NCBI GenBank assembly: GCA_963922205.1
Contig: CAWUHX010000006.1
Coordinates: 1,781,139-1,845,138 of the forward strand
DNA: 64,000 nt
Source: Romanomermis culicivorax
Taxonomy: Eukaryota; Nematoda; Enoplea; Mermithida; Mermithidae
Direction of reading: 5' to 3'
Shown here: positions 23,400 to 34,649 of the stretch, one piece after another
Position numbering within the stretch: position 1 is the stretch's first letter
How the letters are laid out: each line of letters starts with the position of its first letter
The notes under the pieces: generated by a model
What the model was told of the DNA's origin: nothing
Database searches by the model: none
What the model saw: the letters and a program-made list of their open reading frames with translations, nothing else
Made by a program: the position numbers and the translations under genes

Positions 23400-23823
23400 T
23401 TAGAACATGCAACTATCATCAACAAAACTCGTACGAAATTCTCAGAGCACATTCAAACGTTTTGCAATAATGTTTTTCTGATATATTTTTTGTGATTGAA
23501 CGGTCCGTTTGTGCATAACTACCGCAACTGCAGCACAAAAGCATGTGAAACTTATGGTCTGTTTTTTATAAAAAGCTTCCAAATAAAAAAGTGACACAAA
23601 TCAGAACTGTCGTCAAAATCATTTACATGGGGCTGTTACTGTAAAATTTTTTACTCGAAAAATTGTTAAAGGTTAGGTCAATACGCTCACAAAGTTCTGG
23701 TCCTATACGATATATCGTTTATTAGAAAAACGTAAAAATCTTAATACTACTTTCCACTTTCATTATTTAGAAGCATTTGAAGAAAAACAAACTATAGATG
23801 GCCAAATGCAACTAGAATAGACT

Positions 23824-23871
23824 ATCTCAACTAGCACAAACAATTACGTAACCATCTCAACTAGCACAAAC
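23824..23871 (+). repeat. 18-bp direct duplication, period 30
   Basis: ATCTCAACTAGCACAAAC occurs at 23824-23841 and again at 23854-23871. A local duplication with no known role. Confidence 0.85.
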
Positions 23872-24650
23872 TATTTTAATATACCGCCAGATACGGAGAC
23901 ATGGATACATTCCCGAAAACTTGTTGGTCTTGGAAGACATATAAGACCTAAATCTACATAGAGATATTGAAATATGTCAAAAAAATTAATTTCAGTTCAA
24001 TCGAAAAAATCCTATATGTTTTCCAACCTATATGCAGCTTGCTTTGGAACACTTGCACATCATTTTCCAAAAGTTCAACGATCGCGATATTTTCGATGTT
24101 AAAAGTGCGTGGGTGTTCAAAGTCCAAAATTCTAGAAAAGTTGAAATTTATCTCTACAAGGTTCAGATTTCCGTCCTGAAAATTTAACGTCGGCGACACT
24201 TGTCAATAATTATAAAAAATTAGTTGCGCATGGTTATTCCAATAACACATGTTGACTCAGGCTTCCAGTGTTTCTATGATTGAATTTGATCTTTTCTGGT
24301 TCATGTATGTTGAAAAGTTTGAGGAAAAGTGAAGGCCAAATTTTTGCTGTCGCCTGTTTGTCAATCTTGCTTTCAAAACAGCAAGGTCGTTTGCTCTTCG
24401 TCTCTCATATAAGTACTAACCGAATTTCTATTTTCAGTTGCATATGCATGAACTCTTGACGTCACTGTGACTTGTGATAAATGTGCCTGTCGCCATGGCC
24501 TGATTTTCGAAGTCATGAGGCTCTGCTGAATTTTATCTCTGTAATTGTAGATGACAATGCACTAACAACGTCACATCGGTGTATAACGTGACTGTACATG
24601 TGAAGTGTCATCAAATCTTGAGTGTATCAGATTTTTGAGAAAAATCAAGT

Positions 24651-24806
24651 ATGAAACAGGTTGAGCTCATGTTGACCAAATTCCTTTTGATTGCATATAC
24701 CATCAATTTGTGCATTGCAACTGCTGAGGGCCTGCAAAGATCTAAAAATTTCGAATCTGAAATTGAACAGTGCTTGGAGAAGAATAAGGCACAAACTAAA
24801 ACGTAG
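24651..24806 (+). CDS. Candidate small secreted peptide (51 aa)
   Basis: ATG 24651 opens MKQVELMLTKFLLIAYTINL, continues CIATAEG, and ends at TAG 24804-24806. The first 25 residues have a basic start, a hydrophobic core and small residues before AEG, like a secretion signal. The remaining 25 or so are charged, with one cysteine (IEQCLEKNK). A possible splice acceptor (GTATCAG) lies about 20 bases upstream of the ATG. No family is recognised. The frame could extend through downstream exons (a 68-codon open frame follows at 24821-25027). It could also be chance. Confidence 0.3.
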   Translation: MKQVELMLTKFLLIAYTINLCIATAEGLQRSKNFESEIEQCLEKNKAQTKT

Positions 24807-25353
24807 AAATTATCACATCATTGAAACAAAGAACTGAAAATGTTTCAAAGTTAGTTAAGAATCTGTTGTACCGGTTCAGAGTTTTGGTTTATTTTTGCAC
24901 AGTCTGCTTCAAAATCGAGAATGCAAAAAATGCCGGTCCTTTTTCTCAAACTGAAGTTGCAGTCAAGCAGAACTGTAACACAAAAAATGCGCCACTCCCC
25001 AAAAAAGAGATTACTGTACTCATATAATATAAATGTTTTTTGTGTTTTTTACTGGCCATTAATGGGTTCTTTAATATCACCTTGTGACACATTCCACTTT
25101 GCTGAAAACGACCTTCAAAAAAATTCCTTCATTTTTTATCGACGACTCGCCTTTCTTAAAACTGAAACCGTTATTAAAATATTTTAAAAATAGACGGAAA
25201 ATAATAATATGATCATCAGGTTCACCGAGAATGGAATGTGCCGCCCATGCCGAGCGTAGAGAGGAAAGGAGAGACGTCACGCGATATCACCCTATAAAAA
25301 GGCTACAAAATTTTGTTGTCGAGATTTTGAAAAATAAAAAAATTGCAGGCGCT

Positions 25354-28314
25354 ATGTTTCGCGCTATTGCGTTTTTTCTTACTGTAACTATTGCGACATG
25401 TTCCGACGTATGGAACAGCGACAACGACGACGAACCTTGCGACTGGCGAGACGACGACAGCTTAATTTTTGACGACAATGTTACCACCCTTTCCGACGTT
25501 ACAGTAATCCGATGCGTCAACGGTACGAAAGTTTACGGTTGTCGTATGTCTGCAGTAACCCTTCCTTCGTCGGATACTGTACTTTTCAACCCGTCTCACG
25601 TCGTATCGTACGGCGAAACGGCGATTGTGGGCAAATTTTTGCTTTTATGCCAAAAAGTTTTCGACCACTACCATTCGACGTCGACCAGCCAGCAAAAAAA
25701 TGAAACGCGTTTTGTAAAAATTGGATGTTTCGTCGACGGTCGCGTTTTGGCGCCAGGCCAAACGTACCAGAACGGCACCGAATATTACGAATGTACGACG
25801 AATGATGACGCCGCCGCCGTCGACGACGACGACATCGATTTGCGCAAAGCCGGCTGCGTCGATACGTACGGCAGCGTGGCGAAGTTGAATAATTACCACG
25901 ACGTCAATGGATTTAGGTGAAAATGTGTGCATCTCAAGATACGGATAATTTTTCTGCTGCCGTATCCTCGGTGTCATTTTAGACACTTGATCGATTTTTT
26001 ATGACACGGTGTATTGATTCAGGCATCATATTTTTTCTGCCAACTGTATCATCTCAGCCACTGAGTCGATTAAGCGACTCGAAATGTACATTTAAGCGAC
26101 TCGAAATGTACGTGTGCAGCTGAGTAGGATCAGAAATTGATAAGCTTGGACCAAAGAATGAAGGAAATTTTGCAAAGACATGATTATGATTTCATGATTT
26201 CATTAGGTTTTTGATTAGAAATGGCATGCATGGAACGGTATAGAAAGGGCATGCTTGAAACGCATTGTAAATGTTAATTTTTTTCTGTCAAGCATTGCCT
26301 TCTGGCATTCAATTTCAAAAAGTTGAAGAGAATGTGAATGGTCATCTTTAAAAAATCAGTTCACTTAACTGATCAAGCCCTCTCCTGATGTGACTTTCAT
26401 ATGAGCTCATCACCTGATGCCGATTGTATGTAACATTTTTATAATTATGTTATTTAGTGTGGCTCAGTCCACTCTGGTTGAAACACGGTGGCTGAATCGA
26501 TTCTATCTAAAAAACGGTGGCCGAATTGATTCACTTGCTGAAATGACATGAGACAGTCACTGAGCTATGATCATTTACAGTGCACTGGTTAGCAGTTTTG
26601 CTGTGAGTTTTCACATTCTTATCACGAAAACGAGCTGTATGTCATCTTCCACCCAAAATTGGCCTTGACCTCAAAATGTTTCGAGATTTTAGGCGGATCG
26701 TCGTGCCTGGCATGCTTCCATATGAGCTTTACATGATTGAATCAAACGAGCCTAAAATTAGTCGAAATTAAAAATTTTTCTTTGAAACGAAGGTGCGGAA
26801 GCGCTATAGCTGCTGTACTTCAAGTGCAGAAAATAATTAATCTGGAATTTTCACAAACGAAGCTCGGAATCTTTCCGAATACAATCTTCAAAATTGTTTA
26901 CCGAAGATTTCACTGTAGATTTTCTGACTCTAAAATTCCTCGCTACTGTCCACTTCCGTTTAATGTGCGATTTGGCGATTTCTAAGTTCATTATTTAAGA
27001 ATTTTTAAACCATGTTATTCTACATTTTTTCTTTCGACCAAGAGTGAACAATAACATTCTTCGCGAATTTTGTTCGTTTCTCGCAATATGTCAAAATCAC
27101 TCAATCAATCATTCTCAAAATCTCAGTCTGTATGATACAGATAACTTTTGATGATAGAAGAATCTTGATGTTGAATATACGAATTCGGAATCTCACAAGT
27201 CGCTGGTTGCAATAATATTGCAGTTCAATATCCTGCCGAAAATGGAAATTTTACAGTTAGTAAGTGGCAGGTGCAGCGATCCAATATAAAAGTTATTTCA
27301 ACTCAGAAAAAAATAGTTAGCGTATTACTGTAATCAATGTATGACCAATTGATAATTTTCACAGTTAACCTATAGCTAAATGGTCACTATTTTTCAAGTG
27401 GCACCTGTCGGTACAGTTCTATCAAAATCAAAAAACAATAATCATACTTTGTTTCGATGATTTCGGTCTCCCAGTTGTCACACAGGAATTCTTTTTTTCT
27501 ACATTATTAAGTTTTTCTTTTCGTGAAAATGTGCAAATTGAACCTACTTTTCTGTCTTCCGCTGCGTTTGCCGCTTCAAAATAGCATTTTTCAGTATATC
27601 CGAATGGCATATTTGAACTAATATTCAATTGGCTATATAGAGAGAAACCAAAAAAGCCATGTATTTTCGTAACAATTGCGATCATTTTTCAGGTACCAGT
27701 GTCTGGAAGACCCGTTAACAGGAAAATACGCCCTGAAACCGCACGGTTGCCTGGACAACGACCTTTTCTACAAAATCAACGACATCATCATGATCAGCGA
27801 CTATTGGTACACGTGTAAAAAATCCAACGACGATTTGACCATAGCGCCCGGCGGTTGCATCGTCGATTATGGTTTTGTCCATTTGGGTCAAACTTTCCAC
27901 ACCAAAGGTTTCGTCGGCCGTTGCCTTTTGGTCAAAAACGATTTGATCCGGGGAGCCGAAAAAATTCAAATGGAAATGATCGGTTGTTTGGGCGGTTCGT
28001 CGGGCGGTTTCGAAGAACACGCCGTCGACGAACGGTGGTTAGAATCCGATTCCAAAGGCTATCGCGTCGAAATGGCCTGCATACAAATTACGAGTAAACG
28101 TCTGATGAAATTGGCGACCAGATGTTCGATCGTGGATTCGAACGGACGGCGATTGTTCTTGGAACCGGATTCTTTTACAAGATTAGAACGGAAAACTTTG
28201 TGGACGTGTCATAAGACTATTTTCGGCACTTTGATGTCCAATGTGGTCGAAAACGCCACTATGCAAGACACGGCCGAAGCCATAATGACCGGCCTGAAAT
28301 ATATTGAACTTTAA
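25354..28314 (+). CDS. MIG-18-like secreted protein with repeated fibronectin type I-like modules
   Basis: Two exons, 25354-25916 and 27693-28314, are joined across a 1776-bp GT-AG intron and give 394 residues. I chose ATG 25354 because it begins a signal peptide (MFRAIAFFLTVTIATCSD) and follows a splice acceptor ending at 25348. An in-frame ATG at 25231 would bury the signal. The mature protein repeats the pattern GC-x-DG-x(4)-GQ-x-Y-x(n)-Y-x-C. Clear modules are GCFVDGRVLAPGQTYQNG in exon 1 and HGCLDNDLFYKIND, GGCIVDYGFVHLGQTFHT and the CSIVDSNGRRLFLEPDSF region in exon 2. The N-terminal third is rich in Asp. By family knowledge such nematode proteins act in extracellular matrix and cell migration. 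Ligand and tissue are unknown. Confidence 0.85.
26070..26111 (+). repeat. 20-bp direct duplication, period 22, in the MIG-18-like intron
   Basis: TTAAGCGACTCGAAATGTAC occurs at 26070-26089 and 26092-26111. It lies within the intron. Nearby imperfect motifs such as ACGGTGGCTGAATCGATTC and ACGGTGGCCGAATTGATTC (26480-26530) suggest remnants of a larger repeat. Confidence 0.85.
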
Positions 28315-28869
28315 GACGGAAAGAGCAAAAATGACTTTTCGACACAATATGCAAATTTGCATATGAAGAAAAATTCAATGTACATTCATGACAATGACGA
28401 TTTTTTTAGAAAGTTTTTCTATATTTTTGTACGTTTCATAAACGTTCAAGTATGTCATGCCAAAGATAATTGCTACAGTAAACCTTTGTTCATCGGTGTA
28501 TTTTTTCCTTTACAATTTTCTCTCAATTTTGAGCAATATAAATCGTCTGGACAAAACATTTACAGTAGAAAAACGATAAATATTGAATTGGCTGTATAAA
28601 TTCAGATTCTCTATGCGGTTCAGGGGCATATGCACAGCATTGAAATTCTGTTGGCGGTCAGCCAGGGCAGGGAGTGTGACAGACGTTGTTTTTCTTGTTA
28701 ACGAAAAGATTCTCTAACATCCAAGCAGCGTATGCCTCAACTATAATCTGTTTTTCATAAAATGCTACCAAATAGTGAATCTGGAAAGCAAGTACTATTT
28801 TATATTTTTAGCATTTTCTGCCAAACCGTAAGTCAAATAGAACTACAGTTTTGTGGCGACACTCGACTA

Positions 28870-29090
28870 ACCCAGGTAATTTATACTTGCCTTTTACGAC
28901 GGAACGGATCGTCAACAGCTTGAAACGTTCAGCCTGAAAATCTGCTTTCGGTCGAAGAGGATAACTGTAATTTTGTGGAAAACGACTGACGTAACCTCCA
29001 ACCAAAGTCGGAACGAAAATTTCCCTTTCGTTTGGTTACTTTTCGTCGATAGCATTTCGTTCTATCCAAAAAGGGAATAAATAACCCTTT
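28870..29090. repeat. MITE-like element, family F copy 2 (degraded)
   Basis: Aligns along its length with 14009-14233. Shared blocks include TTTATACTTGCCTTT, GACGGAACGGA and GACGTAACCTCCAACC. The terminal repeats are eroded (GGTAATTTATAC, AATAAATAACCCTTTGG). Confidence 0.55.
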
Positions 29091-29099
29091 GGAAACTTT

Positions 29100-30030
29100 T
29101 TGAGTGAAAAAATCTAAAGTAAAAGCTTGATCAATAAGGTTTTCAAGTCATAAATTTTCATTTTAGTAGCATTTTATAAAAATCAGACTGTATATTAGTA
29201 AAATAGGTGTAGCTATTTGCTTAATCACCACTTTATAAAAGTTTAATGTACTTCTTTGGAATCAAGTATGCTTAGTTAAGAAAAATCGTTAACGTCTTTC
29301 TCTTCTTTTTTTCATTTTCGTTGATCAACGCTGGGGTTTGAATGTTCTGGAGTTCGGCAAGAATCTGCTGAGGGTCAATCAAAAGCTGTCAGGGGTCGAC
29401 ACCTCCAAACCCGCTCTACTTACAAGGCCCGTTTCTGAACGGTGTCTTAGGTTATAACTGTGCCTTACGAGATATCTTTTTCATCGTAAAGGTATATCTT
29501 AGGACATAGAACGTATTAAGACACTTCGGGCCGCAATGCAATGTCTGACAAAATGGTTTAACAATCATTTAGGAGGCAGACGTTCAAAAAATTCAACTTT
29601 ATATCAGATAATGAATCATGTATTTTGGGCGCTTCTGGTCTTTAGATATCAAGAAACTTCCACGGTTTTGTTTTTGTACTTGTTTTGGGTATACCGCTGA
29701 AATTTTTCATTCTCAGTTGTTTCAATCCGAAACTAATCAGTAAGTCATTATTTTTTAAAGGAACACTCCGTATGAGAAGCATGTACTGTATAACCTAAAA
29801 TGTTGGCTCCCAAAATTTGTACTTCCTTTCCTTTTCCTTATCTGATACACTGTTTTTTTCCTCAATCGACCATTTTTGACGAATTTTTTTTTAAATTGAG
29901 GTAAATTTCTTTACTTTGAGGAAAAAAATTTGAAAACAAAACAAAAACAACAATTTGAGGAAAAATTTTTTGATGGTTTCCTGTTTCGGAGGTGCATTTT
30001 ACGCGTTATAAAATTGAAAGTTGTTGAAAT
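29100..30030. other. Intergenic DNA, nothing recognised
   Basis: No exon-like ORF. A purine/pyrimidine-skewed patch with TTGAGGAAAAA-type repeats lies at 29870-29970, just before the next transposon. Confidence 0.4.
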
Positions 30031-30038
30031 TTTTCGGC

Positions 30039-30397
30039 CACTGTTTTTTTCCAGGAACTTTTTTCCACAAATGTGGAAAGGGGTCAAATTTTCTTCTACA
30101 TGTGGAAAAATTTTTTTTCGTCTTAAAATCCTTGTTTTTCCGCCTGAAAATGCTCATAAACACGTTATTTAGGTGTTTTTGAGCTTTTTAAAGCGTTCTG
30201 CTGATAATCATCCTAGTGACTCGTGCACCCTTTTGTTCACCGGCTTTTACACTCTTATTTTTGTTCGCAAATTAATAATTATTGTTTGTATTGCGTTTTG
30301 TTCTTACTACCTATTTTGCTTCTCTTTTTTGTTTTGCCAGTGACAATAAAATTATTTGATTGATTGATTGATAGTGCAAATGTGGAAAAAAACAGTG
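30039..30397. mobile_element. Short hAT-like element (CACTG termini) with a LINE tail inserted
   Basis: Starts CACTGTTTTTTTCCAGG and ends GTGGAAAAAAACAGTG. The flanks TTTTCGGC (left) and TTTTCCGGC (right) look like an 8-bp duplication with one indel. The insertion sits beside a CGGCGCTTCGCGCCG palindrome. The left part matches 7192-7310 closely. The middle is interrupted by an unrelated segment (30195-30373). Confidence 0.65.
30195..30373 (+). mobile_element. 5'-truncated non-LTR retrotransposon 3' end
   Basis: Ends TGACAATAAAATTATTTGAT followed by TGATTGATTGAT. A polyadenylation-like AATAAA followed by short tandem repeats is typical of CR1/RTE-type LINE tails. It interrupts the surrounding hAT-like element. 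No coding sequence is retained. Confidence 0.5.
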
Positions 30398-30958
30398 TTT
30401 TCCGGCGCTTCGCGCCGATTTTCAATTATTTAATAATTTTTCTATAATATTCCAATGCGCGGTTAGGTAATTTCATTCTAGCTAATGCTCATAGCTTTTA
30501 ATTATCAAGATGTTATAGATAAATGTTTGATCCTGTGTCGTTTTTTTCAGAATTTTATTTTTCATTGTTTTCTTTTTATCAAAGTTTACTTTTTGATTTT
30601 TACTTGTTATTTCAAAATTAGGTTGTTTTATGTCATCAAAGAAATATAAGAAATAAAGGTTATGCCGTTGAATTATTCTCTTGTTTGTCTCATGTAAACT
30701 CACTTAAATATTTATTTACCAGCAGGTCATAGCTCGAGACTTTTTGCAAAAAAGAATGTCGTTTTTTGGCGGAATAAGATGCAAGTTAATGAGAAGCGTT
30801 CGAAAAACACATCAGAAATGATTTTGAGTGATTTTTAAGCAAGGAGACTAAAAAAATTGATTTTTCCTCATGAGGAAAAAATTTTTGGGGTTTTTCCTCA
30901 AATGGGTCAAAAAGTTTTCATTAAAAACACTGATTTGATAGCATTTGCGCAGCTTTGC

Positions 30959-31238
30959 CATACCTGTAATTGGGTTGGGAGCGGGGATTGGGGGGGATCC
31001 CCCAACTTGGTCGAACCCTATGTTGGGAGCGGGATTGGGGGGATCCCCCAACTTGGTCGGACCTCTCCTCACATTCCGGAAAAATTTGGAAAAAAGTAGC
31101 TTTTTTAAGAAAATTTTCTGTTTTTTCAACTTTTTTCAGGATTTTTGGGTACCCTGAAAAATTTTAGGAATTTGGGACTACCTCCCCAAAGTTTCAAGTT
31201 AACCTCCCCCCTATCTGGTCGCACCTCTTACAGGTATG
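30959..31238 (+). mobile_element. G/C-run hAT-like element (CATACCTGTAA family), 280 bp
   Basis: The termini CATACCTGTAATTGGG and CTTACAGGTATG enclose a 280-bp element. GCTTTG directly flanks both ends with a one-base offset, the likely remnant of an 8-bp duplication. Internally a 47-bp unit with GGGAGCGGG and GGGGGGATCCCCCAACTTGG is tandemly duplicated. Confidence 0.7.
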
Positions 31239-31548
31239 GCTTTGACGCCTGCGCTTGCGCGGTTGTGCTGTTGGCGGACAGGGCTAGTTCACTGAATAAA
31301 TTTCGATTTCGAAAATCAAAAGCTCGCTCATCTTGCGATAAAACTCATTCTAATTTCTAAGCCTTATTTTCGATGCCATATTTCAATTTCGTTCTTTGCT
31401 TCCGAGGCACTGTTCCATTTTTCCCCCCTAATAATTACTATAATTATAATAAATAAAATAAAATATATTTTATTTGATTATATATGTAAATAAAAATAAA
31501 AACGAAATGAATTAACACAAAAATAAATGCTAAATGTTTCAGAAATAT

Positions 31549-32252
31549 CATACCTGTAATTGGGAACGGCGGGGTTGGGGATTTGGTAAACCCTATACCC
31601 CACCCTCCAAACTGGAAAAAATGAGGGAAAAAGTATCTTTTTTTGGGAAAATTTCCGATTTTTTCTGCGATTTTTTCGACCCCCCCCCCCCAGGGTTTTT
31701 AAGTCCAATTAGGAACCATGGCTCCTAAAAATTTAGCGGCACAAGCCAAATTGGCTTGTAAAGATTAGAGCCTTACGACGCTTTTGATTAGTAGTTTGCT
31801 TTGCAGAGATGCATTTCTATGCATTTTGAAATAGAAAACATCGAAAATTTTCCGGCCTTTCGCTCCGGATTTCGAACTATTTATGATTCTTGGTATCATT
31901 TCTGTTGTGCGATTAGAAAATGTCGGCCCGGCTTATGCTCATAGCTTTTAAAAACCAGCAAGCTGGATGAATGTTTGATCCTGTATTGTTTTTTTTTGCG
32001 CATTTAACAAAAATCAAGATTTTTCTTCTTTCAAAATTGTTTTGCAGTGCTTTAGAATTTTCGGCTTTCGTGAACATATATAACTTTATGCATTTGGAAA
32101 ATGATTGAAACATCATCATCAGCATGGGAAAATGACAGAAGTTCTTGCTATCTGAAGAAGCCATCCAGATTCTTTGTTGCTTGCCCAATTTCAAAATGAA
32201 AAACCATGCCCCCCACCCCACTAACTGGTCGGACCTCTTAGTTGCAGGTATG
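31549..32252 (+). mobile_element. G/C-run hAT-like element with perfect 8-bp target duplication
   Basis: Starts CATACCTGTAATTGGG (31549), ends GTTGCAGGTATG (32252), and is flanked by AGAAATAT on both sides (31541-31548 and 32253-32260). It holds poly-C runs near 31681 and a nested family A repeat (31691-32165). The perfect duplication across the nested insertion ties both ends to one original element. Confidence 0.75.
31691..32165 (+). repeat. Dispersed repeat family A, copy 2
   Basis: Begins CAGGGTTTTTAAGTCC and follows copy 1 (10023-10510) through AAGCCAAATTGGCTTGTA, the CTTTCGCTCCGGATTTCG block and GATGAATGTTTGATCCTGTA. It is inserted in the poly-C part of the enclosing element. Confidence 0.65.
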
Positions 32253-32552
32253 AGAAATATAAATATTGAGTTACGTCTGGTAGCGCAAAGACTTATAGCC
32301 CTTACTAAAATCGGCGTTTTTGGCGAAAGAAAATCTGGAATTACGAAAAAAATTTGTTAAACGAATATTACCTTTAATTTAGTTTCAGTTATAAGTTATT
32401 TTTGATCGATGTCTGATTTCGTATCAAAGTGAGTTATACTTCAACGATTTATTTGGAAATAGCGTGAAAATCGGAATTTTTGGATTTTTTAATATTTCTC
32501 CGTTCAACACCTGTGCATTGGGTTGTGGTATGATAGGGTACTACTAAGACTG

Positions 32553-32720
32553 TCCCATAGGGATGGGTATGAGGGGGTTATTACCCCCACCTGAACTCCT
32601 GAAAATTGATCACTGGGTGCCTAATTTTGGAGAAAATAGCGTGTTTAGTTGACGTTTAGCTACACTACCGCTCAAAAATTTTTCAAGTTACCCCTACCTG
32701 AAAATGCGACCGTGGGGACC
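32553..32720 (+). repeat. Dispersed repeat family C, copy 2
   Basis: Aligns with 17102-17280, sharing ATTGATCACTGG, TGCCTAATTTT, GCGTGTTTAGT and a TACACTAC block. A 127-codon open frame (32649-33032) starts inside this repeat and is not supported as a gene. Confidence 0.6.
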
Positions 32721-33979
32721 TATGGTACTATTCCTACCAGGCCTGGCGAACGCTCATGTACATATACCATCCATGGTTATGTGCAGATGAGAATTTACCG
32801 CCTGAGTTTTTTGAACCATATGCGTAAGTTGCCGCCGGTCTTTTTAACCCAGAAAGTGCTCTATTTTCATTTTTATGGCAGGATCCCAAATACTATTAAA
32901 AGATTTTGGCCGTTTAAGCTTTCTTTACTTGGTTCATCCTGGACAAAAGTACAGGTATGCTTCGTTCTGTTAATCATTTTCTTGATTTTTTTCTCAAAAT
33001 CTAAATCAAGAGTATTAGAAATTATTGCTTGAAGGCGTTTTCCGTCCAGAAGCTTAGCTTCTATATTCTGAATTGTCTAGGATTAGTGTTACTTTAAACA
33101 ACCGTAATTTGCCGCGCAGTAATGCAATAAGCCGCTTGTTCTACAAGCTTGATTTCATAAACTAAAGAAAGTTTGTTTAACATTGATTTGACTAGGTTGT
33201 CTTGCAAACAGTTTGCAAATCTGTATTTTATTCATCCATTTGGATGATCGATTTATTTATGCCTTTTTGAGCCTGTTTGGTCATTTAGATATTGTTGGAC
33301 TCAGAAATTTCCCAAAAATGAAACAAAGAGGAAAAGTTTCAAGTTGATTTTACATCAAATCAAAATTGACGATATTCAAACTATTTACTGCATAAGAAAA
33401 CCAGATTGTAAATAAATTCGAAGGTTGACATTTCCGTGGTCGGCCTGGCGGAAAATTATTAATCACAATGTATTTATCTTTTTTTAAGGCGCAAAGCGTC
33501 CAAAATTAAGTACACACGCACTTTAGAAATTACTGATTACCGACGCGTACCGGTACTTTATTTTGAATTCACTCAACTTCATGGTTTTTTCGTTTTTTTC
33601 TCCACAGGCCGATTTTAGTAAGGGTCAGTCCGAATTCGAATGTGGTAGTAAACAAACAAGTTTTTTTCCATTTTTTTCATTCTTCACGATTTTTCAAGAA
33701 ATTTATTCAAAAACACTCTTCAAAGTCACAGTAGAAACCCTCATGACAGATCAATCATTTTGAATACGTTTTTAATCACACACAGAACAATAAGAGTCAC
33801 ACATTATAGATCAGTTATTATTCAAGATCATCAACGGCCTTTTCTTAAAAAATTCAGTAAGACGATGCGACATCACCTGGTTGGTTCAATCGAATGCAAT
33901 AGTTTAATATAGTTTTGGTTAGTTTGAACTCTTGAAAATCAAAATCAAATCAATGTTTTATGTCTAAGATACTTAAAGC

Positions 33980-34398
33980 CATACATGTAATTGGGGGGAA
34001 GTGCTATGGGAACCCCCCCCCCAGAAATCGTCGACCATATGGCTAGCCATTGGGCGACCGCCCCACAGGATTTTTCAATCCTATGGCTAGCCATATGGTA
34101 GCCCTAAGGACCCCCATACTTTTGATCGGAAAAATACTGAAAAATGTTAATTTTTTGATGAAAAACATCAATTTTTGAACAAAAAATGGTTAAAAGCATC
34201 AATTTTCTTGGCGCTTCGTGCCATAAATACATTTTTTCATCATTTTTTAGACAAAAATTACTATTTATTGAACCATTTTTCGGACTTTTTTCATCAAAAA
34301 ATCGAATTTTTTTTCCTTCAGAGACCCCTCTGACCCCTGGCCCCAAAAAAGTGGCCCAACCCCCCCCCCCCAGACATCAGGGCTCCGTTACATGTATG
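33980..34398 (+). mobile_element. B-type hAT-like element, perfect 8-bp duplication
   Basis: The inverted termini CATACATGTAATTGGGG and GTTACATGTATG enclose 419 bp, flanked by CTTAAAGC at 33972-33979 and 34399-34406. It contains poly-C runs and ATATGGCTAGCCAT palindromes. A GGCGCTTCGTGCC palindrome lies near 34210. A reversed relative lies in an intron of the MTSS1-like gene (44299-44716). Confidence 0.8.
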
Positions 34399-34565
34399 CT
34401 TAAAGCTCTCATTTTTGTGTAAATTAACATATCGTGCGACACATCTCCTGTACATAACTACAGCATCATAAAATAATATTTGATCTAATTCCGCGAAGTG
34501 GCGATATTTTTTGAAATTCGGAGCTGAAAACACCTTCAAATTACACTAAAATTCCTGAATTTTTA

Positions 34566-34640
34566 CAGGCCATTTGGCCTCATGCCGCTAAATTTTTAAA
34601 AGCCATGGCTCCTAAGTCCTAATTGGCCTAAAAACACTGC
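34566..34640 (-). repeat. Family A repeat, terminal fragment
   Basis: Reverse-strand match to the first 75 bases of family A, with AATTTTTAAAAGCCATGGCTCC near the middle and AATTGGCCTAAAAACACTG at the terminus. Confidence 0.5.
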
Positions 34641-34649
34641 TCAATTTTG

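Noticed and set aside
25231..25353. Upstream in-frame ATG of the MIG-18-like gene
   Set aside because: It would place 41 residues before the signal peptide, and a splice acceptor at 25348 suggests this part is not in the mRNA.
32649..33032. 127-codon ORF
   Set aside because: Begins inside dispersed repeat family C, and the rest shows no recognisable domain or splice context.
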